From NCBI RefSeq assembly GCF_900573985.1, contig NZ_UWOK01000001.1, positions 1,488,001-1,552,000 on the forward strand: DNA of 64,000 bases, written 5' to 3'. The translations under genes were made by a program, and so were the position numbers. Positions 9,195 to 18,801 of the stretch are shown here, piece after piece. This stretch comes from Campylobacter showae (GTDB lineage Bacteria; Campylobacterota; Campylobacteria; Campylobacterales; Campylobacteraceae). Under the pieces are notes generated by a model, which was given only the letters and a program-made list of their open reading frames with translations, searched no databases and was not told where the DNA came from. The number at the start of each line of letters is the position of its first letter. Positions within the stretch are counted from its first letter, which is position 1.

Positions 9195-9662
9195 ATGAAA
9201 GCTTGTATCTATCCCGGCACCTTTGATCCCGTCACGAACGGCCATCTGGACGTCATCAAGCGCGCGGCCAAAATTTTCGATAAAGTCATCGTCGCGGTTG
9301 CGGCAAGCGAGAGCAAGCAGCCATATTTTAGCTTGGCTAGACGCGTAGAGATGGCAAAAATCTCAACGACAGATCTAAAAAACGTCGAGGTCGTGGGCTT
9401 TGATAACCTGCTCGTTGATTTTGCCAAAAGCTGCGGCGTAAACGTCGTGATCCGCGGGCTTCGCGCGGTTAGCGACTTTGAGTATGAGCTGCAAATCGGC
9501 TACGCAAACGCCGTGCTTTGGGAGGAGCTTGAGACCGTTTATCTGATGCCGAGCCTGCAAAACGCCTTTATCTCAAGCTCGATCGTGCGCTCCGTTCTTA
9601 GCCACGACGGCGACGTCAGCAAGTTAGTTCCGGGCGAAATTTTAGAAACTTTGAAAGGCTAA
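9195..9662 (+). CDS. coaD: Phosphopantetheine adenylyltransferase
   Basis: CoaD adenylates 4'-phosphopantetheine to dephospho-CoA, the penultimate step of coenzyme A synthesis. 155 residues, normal for the family. [22 protein letters not shown] contains the nucleotidyltransferase HxGH-type motif (NGHLD), and the C-terminal part has [10 protein letters not shown], the conserved phosphate-binding motif. The start ATG has AAAGG upstream. tmk begins 2 bases after the stop, as part of the ubiX-coaD-tmk-hisS-speA run. Confidence 0.96.
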   Translation: MKACIYPGTFDPVTNGHLDVIKRAAKIFDKVIVAVAASESKQPYFSLARRVEMAKISTTDLKNVEVVGFDNLLVDFAKSCGVNVVIRGLRAVSDFEYELQIGYANAVLWEELETVYLMPSLQNAFISSSIVRSVLSHDGDVSKLVPGEILETLKG

Positions 9663-9664
9663 AT

Positions 9665-10243
9665 TTGTATATTTTATTTGAAGGTATCGACGGTGCGGGC
9701 AAAAGCACGCAGATAGCGCGGCTGGCGGCTGCTTTCCCGCAAGCGATCGTGACCAAAGAACCAGGCGGCACGAAGCTTGGCGAAAATTTGCGCGAGATTT
9801 TACTAAAGGAAAACGACCTGGATAAAAGGGCTGAAATTTTGCTATTTTTGGCCGACAGAGCCGAGCATTCGGGTAAGATAATAAAACCCAATTCGGATAA
9901 AATGATTTTAAGCGACAGGGGTTTTGTTTCGGGTATGGCTTACGCTCTAGCGGGCGGAAATTTTAGCTTTGAAGAGCTTTTAAGCTTAAATAAATTTGCC
10001 CTGCAAGGAAATTTTCCGCAAAAAATAGTATTTTTTAAGGCGGACGAAAGCACGCTAAGATCGCGATTAGGCTCGCGCGCGCAGATGGACGGCATAGAGG
10101 CTAGAGGATTTGCGTATCTACTAAGAGTGCAGGACGCGATGGAGGAAATTTTGCAAAAACTAGGCGTCCGCTACGTCACAATAGGCGCCGCCTGGGACGA
10201 AGAAAAAATAACGAATTTGATAAAGGAGTTTATAAATGATTAG
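9665..10243 (+). CDS. tmk: Thymidylate kinase
   Basis: dTMP kinase makes dTDP for DNA synthesis. 192 residues with P-loop FEGIDGAGKST at residues 5-15, the KEPGGT motif, and a DRGFVSGMAY segment equivalent to the DR(Y/F) motif. The start is TTG at 9665, two bases after the coaD stop, with GAAAGG about 8 bases upstream. No ATG occurs before the P-loop, so TTG is required. The end overlaps hisS by 8 bases. Confidence 0.95.
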   Translation: MYILFEGIDGAGKSTQIARLAAAFPQAIVTKEPGGTKLGENLREILLKENDLDKRAEILLFLADRAEHSGKIIKPNSDKMILSDRGFVSGMAYALAGGNFSFEELLSLNKFALQGNFPQKIVFFKADESTLRSRLGSRAQMDGIEARGFAYLLRVQDAMEEILQKLGVRYVTIGAAWDEEKITNLIKEFIND

Positions 10244-11483
10244 CGCATTAAGGGGGATGAAGGACGTTTTGCCGCCCCAGTCGGGACTTTACGAGAGGAT
10301 AATCAAAATCTGCGAAGAGGTCGCGAAAAACTACGGATACGAGTTCGTGCTGGCTCCGCACTTGGAGCAGACGGCGCTTTTTCGCCGCAGCGTCGGGGAG
10401 AGCAGCGACATCGTGGGCAAGGAGATGTATCAGTTTGAGGATAAGGGCGGTAACGACGTTTGCCTGCGTCCGGAGGGGACGGCTGGAGTCGTGCGCGCCT
10501 TTATCGAGGCTAAATTTGACCGCGCGGGCGGCGTGAGACGGTACTTTTATCACGGTTCGATGTTTCGCTATGAACGCCCGCAAAAAGGACGCTTGCGCGA
10601 GTTTCATCAGTTTGGCTGCGAGTGCTTCGGCGAGCCTAGCGTTTATGAGGACGCGAGCGTTATTTTGATGATAAACGAGATTTTCTCTCGCCTGGGTATA
10701 AAAACCAAGCTGCTTATAAATTCGCTCGGAGACGCCGCTAGTATGGGCGCATACAGGCAAAAGCTGGTTAAATTTTTAGACGCGCACGAGGGGCAAATTT
10801 GCGAGGACTGCAAGCGCAGAAAGCTAACAAATCCTATCCGCGTGCTAGACTGCAAGGTCGAGAGTTGTCAAAAAATCTATGAAAGTGCGCCGCTGATAAT
10901 CGGTAGCCTAAACGACGAATGCGCGGGCGAGTTTAAAAAGCTGCAAGAAATTTTAAACGGCAACGGCGTGGAATTTGAGATAGATCCAAAACTCGTGCGC
11001 GGGCTTGATTATTACTGCAAAACTGCGTTTGAGTTCGTTTCAAACGAGATCGGCGCGCAAAGCGCGGTCGCGGGCGGCGGACGCTACGACAGGCTGGTCG
11101 AGTACTTAGGCGGCAAGGCTAGCTACGGCGTTGGCTTTGCGATGGGTATCGAGCGCATAATGGAAATCCTAGGCGGCCGCGAGAGCCAAAGCGCAAGAGG
11201 CGGCGTATATATCGGCGCGATGGATGCCGATGGCGTGGATGCGGTCTATAAAATAGCGATAAATTTAAGAAAAAACCTTCCAGTTCTCGTTAGCTACGAG
11301 CCTAAAAAGCTACAAAAACACCTAAACGCCGCGGATAACGCAAACGCTAGGATCTGCCTTTGCGTCGGCGAGGACGAGCTAAAATCGGGTAAAATTTGGC
11401 TAAAAGATCTGAGCGAGAAAGCCGAAAAAACGCTTGATTTGGCGGATCTAGAGGCGGAACTTAAAAGGATTTTAAATGTATGA
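10236..11483 (+). CDS. hisS: Histidine--tRNA ligase
   Basis: A class II aminoacyl-tRNA synthetase charging tRNA-His. 415 residues. Motif 2 appears as FYHGSMFRYERPQKGRLREFHQFGCE. The histidine-specific motifs VRGLDYYCKTAFEF and AGGGRYDRLVEYLGG are present, as is motif 3, GVGFAMGIERI. A C-terminal anticodon-binding domain follows. The ATG lies inside the end of tmk with AAAGGAG upstream. The end overlaps speA by 8 bases, which suggests coupled translation. Confidence 0.97.
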   Translation: MISALRGMKDVLPPQSGLYERIIKICEEVAKNYGYEFVLAPHLEQTALFRRSVGESSDIVGKEMYQFEDKGGNDVCLRPEGTAGVVRAFIEAKFDRAGGVRRYFYHGSMFRYERPQKGRLREFHQFGCECFGEPSVYEDASVILMINEIFSRLGIKTKLLINSLGDAASMGAYRQKLVKFLDAHEGQICEDCKRRKLTNPIRVLDCKVESCQKIYESAPLIIGSLNDECAGEFKKLQEILNGNGVEFEIDPKLVRGLDYYCKTAFEFVSNEIGAQSAVAGGGRYDRLVEYLGGKASYGVGFAMGIERIMEILGGRESQSARGGVYIGAMDADGVDAVYKIAINLRKNLPVLVSYEPKKLQKHLNAADNANARICLCVGEDELKSGKIWLKDLSEKAEKTLDLADLEAELKRILNV

Positions 11484-13311
11484 TTACGGTTTAAATTTAT
11501 GGGGAAATAATAACTTTATTGTCGAAAACGGTAAAATTTGCGTCAATACCGGCTCAAAACCCGCCATCATCGATATCGTAAAAAGCATCAGGAGCGAAGG
11601 CTACCGAGGCCCGCTATTGCTGCGTTTCCCACACCTCATACACAAGCAAATTTCGCAAATTTACAAAAGCTTCGAGAGCGCGAAAAACGAATTTGGCTAC
11701 AAAGGCAGCTTTAACGCCGTTTATCCGCTAAAAGTAAATCAATATCCGGGCTTTGTAAAAAATCTAGTTCGTCACGGCCAAAAGTACGGCTACGGGCTAG
11801 AGGCGGGCTCAAAGGCCGAGCTGCTTCTGGTGATGGCGTATAATAACGAAGGCGCGCCGATCACCGTAAACGGCTTTAAGGATAAAGAGATGATAAACAT
11901 CGGCTTTATCGCGGCCGAGATGGGGCACAACATCACGCTAACGATCGAGGGACTAAACGAGCTTGAGGCCATCATCGCCATCGCAAAAGAGCGTTTTGCG
12001 CCAAAGCCAAACATCGGCCTGCGCATAAGGCTACATAGCAGCGGATCTGGTATCTGGGCTAAAAGCGGCGGCATAAACTCCAAATTTGGCCTAACGGCGA
12101 CCGAGCTAATCGAAGCGGTAAATTTGCTAAAAGAGGCAAATTTGCTCGATCGATTTAACATGATCCACTTTCACATCGGTTCGCAAATCACCGAAATCCA
12201 CCCGCTAAAAAAGGCACTCATCGAAGCTGGAAACATCTACGCCGAGCTGCGTAAAATGGGCGCGAAAAACCTAAAAGCCATAAATTTAGGCGGCGGTCTA
12301 GCCATAGAGTACTCGCAGTTTAAGGAAAACTCAAGCCGAAACTATACGCTTAGCGAATATGCCAACGACGTGGTCTATCTACTAAAGACGATGGCTACGC
12401 AGCGAAACGAGGTGGAGCCTGATATCTTTATCGAGAGCGGCCGCTTCGTCTCGGCTTCGCACGCCGTGCTGGTCGCGCCCGTTTTGGAGCTCTTTAGTCA
12501 AGACTACACCGAGGAAAAACTCGTACTAAAAAAGAAAAATCCTCAGCTAATCACCGAACTAAACGATCTGCTAAGCACGATAAAACCGTCAAACGCGATA
12601 GAGTATCTGCACGACAGCATCGATCATATGGAGAGCATTTTGACTCTTTTTGATCTGGGTTACGTCGATTTGCAAGATCGCTCGAACGCTGAAATTTTAA
12701 CCCACCTAATCATCAAAAAAGCGGCTAAAATCCTTGGCACCAAACAGCACAATGCCGAGCTTTTAAAGCTGCAAGAGGAGGCGCAAGAGCGCTATCTTGT
12801 GAACTTCTCGCTATTTCAGTCGTTGCCTGATTTTTGGGGGTTAAAGCAAAATTTCCCTATCATGCCACTTGACCGCCTAGACGTGCGCCCTACCCGCTCG
12901 GCGTCGCTGTGGGATATCACCTGCGATAGTGACGGCGAAATAGGCTTTGACGACGAGGAAAATCCTCTGTTTTTGCACGACGTAGACGTGGAGCAAGAGG
13001 AGTACTTTTTAGGATTTTTCCTAGTCGGAGCGTATCAAGAGGTGCTGGGCATGAAACACAACCTCTTCACTCACCCGACCGAAGCTACTATCGAGATAGA
13101 CGCAGAGGGATTTAAGGTTTCGCACCTGCTAGAAAGCCAGTCCATACTTGATATCATGGAGGATCTGGACTATGACATCTACGAGATCCAGGATATCCTA
13201 AACGAGCGCATCGAAAAGTCAAAACTCGTAACCGACTCGCAGCGCAAGCAAATTTTAGGCGAAATGTATCTGTTTTTAAACGATAATGGCTATCTAAAAA
13301 CTATATCTTAA
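11476..13311 (+). CDS. speA: Biosynthetic arginine decarboxylase
   Basis: This PLP enzyme converts arginine to agmatine, the entry to polyamine synthesis. 611 residues, the usual size for SpeA-type decarboxylases. The alanine-racemase-like barrel carries the PLP lysine in VYPLKVNQYP (about K86). HFHIGSQ, LGGGLAIEYS, ESGRFVSASHAV and CDSDGEIGF are conserved blocks. The ATG overlaps hisS with GGATTTTAA upstream. No agmatinase or agmatine deiminase gene is in the window. Confidence 0.96.
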   Translation: MYDYGLNLWGNNNFIVENGKICVNTGSKPAIIDIVKSIRSEGYRGPLLLRFPHLIHKQISQIYKSFESAKNEFGYKGSFNAVYPLKVNQYPGFVKNLVRHGQKYGYGLEAGSKAELLLVMAYNNEGAPITVNGFKDKEMINIGFIAAEMGHNITLTIEGLNELEAIIAIAKERFAPKPNIGLRIRLHSSGSGIWAKSGGINSKFGLTATELIEAVNLLKEANLLDRFNMIHFHIGSQITEIHPLKKALIEAGNIYAELRKMGAKNLKAINLGGGLAIEYSQFKENSSRNYTLSEYANDVVYLLKTMATQRNEVEPDIFIESGRFVSASHAVLVAPVLELFSQDYTEEKLVLKKKNPQLITELNDLLSTIKPSNAIEYLHDSIDHMESILTLFDLGYVDLQDRSNAEILTHLIIKKAAKILGTKQHNAELLKLQEEAQERYLVNFSLFQSLPDFWGLKQNFPIMPLDRLDVRPTRSASLWDITCDSDGEIGFDDEENPLFLHDVDVEQEEYFLGFFLVGAYQEVLGMKHNLFTHPTEATIEIDAEGFKVSHLLESQSILDIMEDLDYDIYEIQDILNERIEKSKLVTDSQRKQILGEMYLFLNDNGYLKTIS

Positions 13312-13331
13312 ATTTACAAAAAGGAGTAAAA

Positions 13332-14501
13332 ATGCTATCAAAAAGAGTTCAGGTACTAGGCGAGAGCCTAACCATCGAAATCAGCACCAAGGCAAAAGAG
13401 ATGAAAGCCCGCGGCGAGGACGTAATCAGTTTTGGCGCGGGCGAACCGGACTTTGACACGCCCGAGATCATCAAAAATGAAGTAAAATCCGCCCTAGATA
13501 AAGGCTGCGGCAAATACACAGCCGTAGCGGGTACGCCCGAGGTGAGAGAGGCGGTCGCCGCAAAGCTAAAGCGCGACAACAACCTAAACTACGCGCCTAA
13601 TCAAATCATCACCAACGTCGGTGCCAAGCACTCGCTTTTTAACGTATTTCAGGCGCTAATCGACGAGGGCGACGAGGTCATCGTGCCGAGTCCGTACTGG
13701 GTGAGCTACCCGGAGATGGTCAAATTTAGCGGCGGTAATCCAGTTTTTATCGAAACTAGCGAAAAGACCGGCTTTAAAATCACTCCCGAGCAGCTAAAAG
13801 CGGCGATCACTCCTAGAACTAAAATTTTAGTATTAAACAGCCCTTGCAACCCGACGGGCGCGATATATAGCCGCAAAGAGCTGGAGGCGCTGGGCGAAGT
13901 GCTAAAAGGCACGAAAATCATCGTAGCTAGCGACGAAATGTACGAAAAGCTAAACTACGAGGGCGAATTCGTCGCGACTGCGGCGGTGAGCGAGGATATG
14001 TTTAACCGCACGATCACGATAAACGGCCTAAGCAAGTGCGGCGCGATGCCGGGTTGGAGATTTGGCTACATGGCTAGCCCGTTTAAAGAGCTAAACGCCG
14101 CGGTAAACAAGCTACAAAGCCAAAGCACGAGCAACATAAACTCCCTAACGCAAGCCGGCGCCATCCCTGCGCTACTCGGCAAAGCCGACGAGGATATCAC
14201 GTATATGAAGGGCGAGTTTAAAAAGCGCCGCGATCTAGGCGTTGAGATGATAAACGCTATACCAGGACTTAGCGTGCTTAAGCCCGACGGCGCGTTTTAT
14301 CTTTTCATCAACTGCTCCGAGGTTGAGCCTGATAGTATGAAATTTTGCAAAGAGCTGCTAGAAAAAGCTAAGGTTGCCGTGGTGCCGGGCGTGGGATTTG
14401 GTATGGATGGATACTTTAGGCTATCTTTTGCGACCGATCTAGATAGTATCAAAAAAGGTATCGAGCGTATCGGCGAATTTGTAAAAAGCTATAAAAAATA
14501 G
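13332..14501 (+). CDS. aspC: Aspartate aminotransferase (class I)
   Basis: A PLP-dependent transaminase of fold type I, probably exchanging aspartate and 2-oxoglutarate. 389 residues. Conserved residues include FGAGEPDFDTP, SPYWVSYPEM, NSPCNPTGAIYS (N about 173), SDEMYE (D about 201), the PLP lysine in NGLSKCGAMPGWRFGY (about K235), and the substrate arginine in GYFRLSFAT. The CG after the lysine replaces the more common SVA or SYA. AAGGAG precedes the ATG, 20 bases after speA. The related C. jejuni gene is named aspB. Confidence 0.93.
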   Translation: MLSKRVQVLGESLTIEISTKAKEMKARGEDVISFGAGEPDFDTPEIIKNEVKSALDKGCGKYTAVAGTPEVREAVAAKLKRDNNLNYAPNQIITNVGAKHSLFNVFQALIDEGDEVIVPSPYWVSYPEMVKFSGGNPVFIETSEKTGFKITPEQLKAAITPRTKILVLNSPCNPTGAIYSRKELEALGEVLKGTKIIVASDEMYEKLNYEGEFVATAAVSEDMFNRTITINGLSKCGAMPGWRFGYMASPFKELNAAVNKLQSQSTSNINSLTQAGAIPALLGKADEDITYMKGEFKKRRDLGVEMINAIPGLSVLKPDGAFYLFINCSEVEPDSMKFCKELLEKAKVAVVPGVGFGMDGYFRLSFATDLDSIKKGIERIGEFVKSYKK

Positions 14502-14515
14502 CATAAATTTGACTC

Positions 14516-14562
14516 AAATTTGACGCGGTGAGCTGGTTTTGCGGCGTCAAATTTAGTTTTTT
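14516..14562 (+). terminator. Rho-independent-type terminator after the aminotransferase
   Basis: AAATTTGACGC (14516-14526) pairs with GCGTCAAATTT (14544-14554), an 11-bp perfect stem with a 17-base loop, followed by AGTTTTTTG on the plus strand. It would end the murA-to-aspC transcription unit. Confidence 0.65.
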
Positions 14563-14703
14563 GCGCCGCTAAATTTAACTTTCCTCAAACTCTCTTGGTT
14601 AAAATTTAGTCGTTTTAAATTTGCAGATCATAAGAACAAAATCTATATAAAAATTGGCCAAGATTTATTTTTAAATTTTATTTTTTGAATAAAAAACTAA
14701 GAA

Positions 14704-15504
14704 TTAAAAATTTATGTTTTTAATATATTGATTTTTCCCAAAAATATCTTTATATCCATTTTTCATATATTCATGGACGACTTTCAGTAAGAAATCCTTG
14801 GAATCTACCGCCATATATTGATTCATCTTGCTGGATGTCGTTAATTTCATATGCTCCAAAATTGCATATTTATTCATCAAGACTCTAAATTTATACATGT
14901 CTTCAATCTCATCATTATAACAATTTATTGCCAGCAGTTGTAAAATATCCGTATCCAAACAAGATCTAAGTATAGCGCTATATTTATTGGCATTAATTCT
15001 ATCTTTGCTGTTCTCGTAACTATCTATAAATTTGAGAACTTGGTAAACTAATATTGCAGTTCTAGAAAACTCCATAACACACATAAATTCATTATTTGTG
15101 TTTTTGCTCAAATTTTTAAGTTCAAGATAATATTTATTATTCTGTTTAAACTCTCTTATGCATAAATTAATCGTTTCCAACAAAGAAAAGAATGTATTTT
15201 CAAATCTTTGTTGTTCAAAAATTTGAGCTGATTTCTCTTGTGCTTCGGCGCTTTTTGCCAGCTCTTCTCTTGTTAGTTTTAATTCCTCTCTTGAATTTTT
15301 TAATTCTTCGGATTGAAAAACTATAGTAATCAAAAGGGCTATAAAGGATAAAAGAGCAAATAGCGGGTTTAAAAAACCTCCTAAAAAATCTCCAACCTGA
15401 CCTAAGAATTCGCTATTTATGTCGTCTTTTAAAATATAGGCCGTCAATGTACCTACGTAAAAACCTATTCCAAAAATACCAAAAATAATAAGATATTTTT
15501 TCAT
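14704..15504 (-). CDS. AbiC-like (putative phage abortive infection) membrane protein
   Basis: A 266-residue protein resembling the putative phage abortive infection family (putAbiC). It has one N-terminal membrane helix (about 4-22), a second hydrophobic stretch around GGFLNPLFALLSFIALLITIVFQ (about 42-64), a charged coiled-coil (about 66-100) rich in EEL/SRE/LTREE, then QQRFENTFFSLLETIN. That segment is typical of the family. The gene is much richer in A+T than its neighbours and its third positions are mostly A or T, which suggests acquisition. The ATG follows the lpxD stop directly (TAGATG). Defence function is inferred from family resemblance only. Confidence 0.7.
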   Translation of the reverse strand: MKKYLIIFGIFGIGFYVGTLTAYILKDDINSEFLGQVGDFLGGFLNPLFALLSFIALLITIVFQSEELKNSREELKLTREELAKSAEAQEKSAQIFEQQRFENTFFSLLETINLCIREFKQNNKYYLELKNLSKNTNNEFMCVMEFSRTAILVYQVLKFIDSYENSKDRINANKYSAILRSCLDTDILQLLAINCYNDEIEDMYKFRVLMNKYAILEHMKLTTSSKMNQYMAVDSKDFLLKVVHEYMKNGYKDIFGKNQYIKNINF

Positions 15505-16464
15505 CTAATTCTTTTTAAAAAACCTAGCGATCTTAGCTTGCAGTTTGAAAAAGTCGGCCAGCTCCATTATCGGATATGCGCCTGCATATTTTTTACCGCC
15601 AGCGATATCCTTTGACACGCCACCGCGCGCTGCTATCTGGGCAAAGTCGCCGACTTTTAAGTGCCCCGCCGAGCCGCTTTGTCCGCCCATCACGACGTTG
15701 CGTCCTAGCCTCGTCGAGCCTGCTAGCCCTACCTGAGAGACTAGTATCGAACCGTAGCCTATCTCGCAGTTGTGGCCGATTTGCACAAGATTGTCGATCT
15801 TGGCGTACGCTTTTACGACCGTGCTTTCAAACACGCCGCGGTCTATCGTCGTGCATGCGCCGATCTCGACGAAGTCCTCTAAAACGACGTTGCCGTTGTG
15901 GTAAATTTTCACGTGTTCGCCCGTTTTCGTGTGTGCGTATCCAAAGCCGTCGCTGCCGATGACGGCGTTTGCGTTGATGCGGCAGCCGTTACCGATAACT
16001 GTGTCGTTATAGATGACGACGTTTGGGTGGATGACGCAGTTTGCGCCGATTTTTACGTTATCGCCGACGTAGGCGCCTGCCATCACGAGGGTATTATCGC
16101 CGATCACGGCGCCAGAGCCCACATAGACGTTTGGCATTATCTTTGCGCTTGGCGAAATTTGAGCAGGCTGCGGCTGGGAGGCTAGAAGCTCTCTGGCAAA
16201 ATATTCGCTCAAAATAGCAAAGGCAAGGTGCGGGTTTTCTACCACTACCGCCCTACTTTGCGCACCGACGAGCTCTTTTAAATTTGACGCGACTAAAATC
16301 GCGCCCGCCTTTGAGCCTTCGATAAATTTAGCGTTTTTCTCGCTATCGCAGTAGCCAAGCTCGCTAGCTCCAGCTTTTGAGAGCGAATTTAGAGCCGTGA
16401 TCTCTAGCTCCTCGCCGCTAAATTCCAGTCCTAAAATTTTATAAATTTCGCTTAGTTTCATCAT
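15505..16464 (-). CDS. lpxD: UDP-3-O-acylglucosamine N-acyltransferase
   Basis: LpxD adds the N-linked hydroxyacyl chain in lipid A synthesis. 319 residues with an N-terminal uridine-binding domain (1-100) and a long left-handed beta-helix of hexapeptide repeats (about 105-290), including GSDGFGYAHT and the catalytic histidine region VQIGHNCEIG. The C-terminal helix ends KIARFFKKN. Two ATG codons are in tandem at 16464. The start overlaps the ilvH stop by 4 bases. The ilvB-ilvH-lpxD order matches C. jejuni as I recall it. Confidence 0.96.
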   Translation of the reverse strand: MMKLSEIYKILGLEFSGEELEITALNSLSKAGASELGYCDSEKNAKFIEGSKAGAILVASNLKELVGAQSRAVVVENPHLAFAILSEYFARELLASQPQPAQISPSAKIMPNVYVGSGAVIGDNTLVMAGAYVGDNVKIGANCVIHPNVVIYNDTVIGNGCRINANAVIGSDGFGYAHTKTGEHVKIYHNGNVVLEDFVEIGACTTIDRGVFESTVVKAYAKIDNLVQIGHNCEIGYGSILVSQVGLAGSTRLGRNVVMGGQSGSAGHLKVGDFAQIAARGGVSKDIAGGKKYAGAYPIMELADFFKLQAKIARFFKKN

Positions 16465-16928
16465 AGATCCATTAGTACAGAGCCGCCGCGCACGACGTCT
16501 GTTGGGTTAAATTTTTTGATAGCTTTGAGGAAATTTTCTATCCTGCTCGCGTCGTCGCTGACCATGACGACGATGTAGTTCTCGTTGGTGTTGGCTACGA
16601 TACCGTTGTAGGCTTTTAATATCGCGTCTAGCCCGCCGAAATTTTCGCTTAACGGGATTTTTACCAGCGCCATTTCTTTTTCGACGAATTCGCCGCTTTC
16701 GATGACTTTGTAGGTCGGTATTAGCTTGTGTAGCTGCTTTACGATCTGCTCGAGCACGCGCTCGTCGCCGCTGGTGACGATGCTGATACGAGAAAGCTCG
16801 GTGCCCGGGATCGGTGCAACCGTGAGCGTGTCGATGTTGTATCCGCGCCCAGCAAAAAGCCCGGAAATGCGCGATAAAACGCCGTGCTCGTTTAGCACGA
16901 TGACTGAAATCACTCTTCTTATGCTCAT
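16461..16928 (-). CDS. ilvH: Acetolactate synthase small (regulatory) subunit
   Basis: The regulatory subunit of acetohydroxyacid synthase, which gives valine feedback control of branched-chain amino acid synthesis. 155 residues. The N-terminal ACT domain reads RRVISVIVLNEHGVLSRISGLFAGRGYNIDTLTV. A second ACT-like part follows to residue 155. It starts 2 bases after the ilvB stop on the minus strand, so the two subunits are made from one message. Confidence 0.96.
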   Translation of the reverse strand: MSIRRVISVIVLNEHGVLSRISGLFAGRGYNIDTLTVAPIPGTELSRISIVTSGDERVLEQIVKQLHKLIPTYKVIESGEFVEKEMALVKIPLSENFGGLDAILKAYNGIVANTNENYIVVMVSDDASRIENFLKAIKKFNPTDVVRGGSVLMDL

Positions 16929-16930
16929 TT

Positions 16931-18631
16931 TTATTCCTTGCTTTTTAAGATCATGTTGTATATCGCCGCACCCGCAGGAACCATCGGCAGTACGTCCTCA
17001 AATCTATCCACGCGCACGTCTAGCACCGCCGTTTTACCGCAGGCCATCGCCTCTTTTAGCGCTGAGCGAAACTCGTCCTTCGTGCGGCACACGAAGCCCG
17101 TTCCGCCAAAGCCCTCCGCGATCTTTGCAAAATCAGGTTGCAAGCTAAGGTCGGTCGAGGAGTAGCGCTCGCCGTAGAAAAAAGTCTGCCACTGGCGCAC
17201 CATGCCTAGGAAATTGTTATTTAAGATGATGTTGATGACTGGTTTGCCGATCTCGGTGGCGGTCATCAGCTCTTGGATGTTCATGAGGATCGAGCCGTCG
17301 CCGGTGAAATTTACGACCGTGCTTCCCGGCATCGCATTTTTTGCTCCGAGGGCTGCTGGCAAACCAAAGCCCATAGTTCCCTGACCTCCGCTAGTTATCA
17401 GCTGACGCGGCCTATCAAACGGATAAAACTGCGCGACCCACATCTGATGCTGGCCGACGTCGGTGGCGATCACGGCGTCTTTGCCTGATTCTTTTAAAAT
17501 TTTAGCCGTTTCGCGCACGACCCATTGCGGTTTTATGATCTCGTCGCTATCTTTGTAATCCAGCGGATTTAGCGCGTCGTACCTGGCTAATATCTCGCGC
17601 CACGCGGTCAAATTTTGCTCGTTTACGCTTACTTTTTCCACCATCTCTTCTAGGACGCAGTTTAGATCGCCTACGATCGGGAAGTGCGCGTTTACGATCT
17701 TTGAGATCGAGCTAGGGTCGATATCGACGTGGATGATTTTGGCGTGTTTGGCAAATTCGCTTAGTTTGCCCGTCACGCGGTCGTCAAATCGCACGCCAAG
17801 CGCGATGATGAGATCGGTCTCGCTCATAGCCATATTTGCCGCATAGCTACCGTGCATGCCGACCATCGAGAGTAGATTTTTATCCTCATGCGCTAGGACG
17901 CCAAGCCCCATCAGCGTTTCGACCGCCGGGATGCCCGTCTTTGCGCTAAATTTACGCACGAGATCGCTAGCGTTCGCCGCTACGACGCCTCCTCCTAGAT
18001 AAAGTAGCGGGCGTTTGGCCTCGGCTATGACTTCAAGCGCCTTTTTGATTTGCTTTGCGTTGCCTTTGTAGGTCGGTTTGTACGTCGGCATCTTTATCTC
18101 GGTCGGGTAATCAAAATCCCCGACGGCCGCGGTTATATCCTTTGGGATATCGACGTGAACGGGGCCGGGACGTCCAGAGCGAGCGATATAAAAGGCCTCT
18201 TTTAGGATGCGCGGTAGCTCCTCGATACTGCGCACGAGGTAGTTGTGCTTCACACACGGGCGAGAGATACCCACGGCGTCGATCTCCTGAAAGGCGTCCG
18301 TACCGATAAGCGAGGTCGGAACCTGGCCGCTGATTAATATAAGCGGAATACTATCCGAGTATGCGGTGGCTAGACCAGTTACTGCGTTTGTAAAGCCGGG
18401 GCCGCTCGTTACAAACGCCACTCCGACCTTGCCGCTAGCACGTGCGTAGCCGTCTGCGGCGTGCACGGCGGCTTGCTCGTGACGCGTCAAAACGTGCCTA
18501 AAATAACTCTGCTTATACGTCTCGTCGTAGATGTTTAGCGCCGCGCCGCCCGGGTAACCAAAAACCGTCTCTACGTCCTCCTCGCGCAAGGCTTCCATCA
18601 CCATGCGCGAGCCAGAAATACCTTTTATCAT
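16931..18631 (-). CDS. ilvB: Acetolactate synthase large (catalytic) subunit
   Basis: A thiamine diphosphate enzyme joining two pyruvates, or pyruvate and 2-oxobutyrate, in valine, leucine and isoleucine synthesis. 566 residues. Visible features are GYPGGAALNIYD, the catalytic glutamate in LTRHEQAAVHAADGYARA, the central FAD-binding domain, and the ThDP motif GDGSILMNIQELMTA ending in ILNNN. It leads ilvB-ilvH-lpxD. A good -10 box is at 18662-18667. The upstream spacer holds a strongly structured element, but that element lies beyond this promoter. Confidence 0.96.
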   Translation of the reverse strand: MIKGISGSRMVMEALREEDVETVFGYPGGAALNIYDETYKQSYFRHVLTRHEQAAVHAADGYARASGKVGVAFVTSGPGFTNAVTGLATAYSDSIPLILISGQVPTSLIGTDAFQEIDAVGISRPCVKHNYLVRSIEELPRILKEAFYIARSGRPGPVHVDIPKDITAAVGDFDYPTEIKMPTYKPTYKGNAKQIKKALEVIAEAKRPLLYLGGGVVAANASDLVRKFSAKTGIPAVETLMGLGVLAHEDKNLLSMVGMHGSYAANMAMSETDLIIALGVRFDDRVTGKLSEFAKHAKIIHVDIDPSSISKIVNAHFPIVGDLNCVLEEMVEKVSVNEQNLTAWREILARYDALNPLDYKDSDEIIKPQWVVRETAKILKESGKDAVIATDVGQHQMWVAQFYPFDRPRQLITSGGQGTMGFGLPAALGAKNAMPGSTVVNFTGDGSILMNIQELMTATEIGKPVINIILNNNFLGMVRQWQTFFYGERYSSTDLSLQPDFAKIAEGFGGTGFVCRTKDEFRSALKEAMACGKTAVLDVRVDRFEDVLPMVPAGAAIYNMILKSKE

Positions 18632-18661
18632 CTGTATCGCCTTTTGATAAATTTGACCCCG

Positions 18662-18667
18662 ATTATA
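18662..18667 (-). promoter_or_regulatory. -10 element for the ilvB operon
   Basis: TATAAT on the minus strand, about 31 bases before the ilvB ATG, in GCTGTATAATCGGGG. No clear -35 upstream. Confidence 0.6.
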
Positions 18668-18801
18668 CAGCTTTAAGGTTTAAAAACGCGTAAAATCGGG
18701 CTTAGAATTTGGACTCGGCTTTAAAAGGGCTTAAATTTGAGTAAATTTGCGAGCGAAATTTAGAAGGAGTCAAATTTGGATATGTTTTTAAATTTGATGC
18801 G

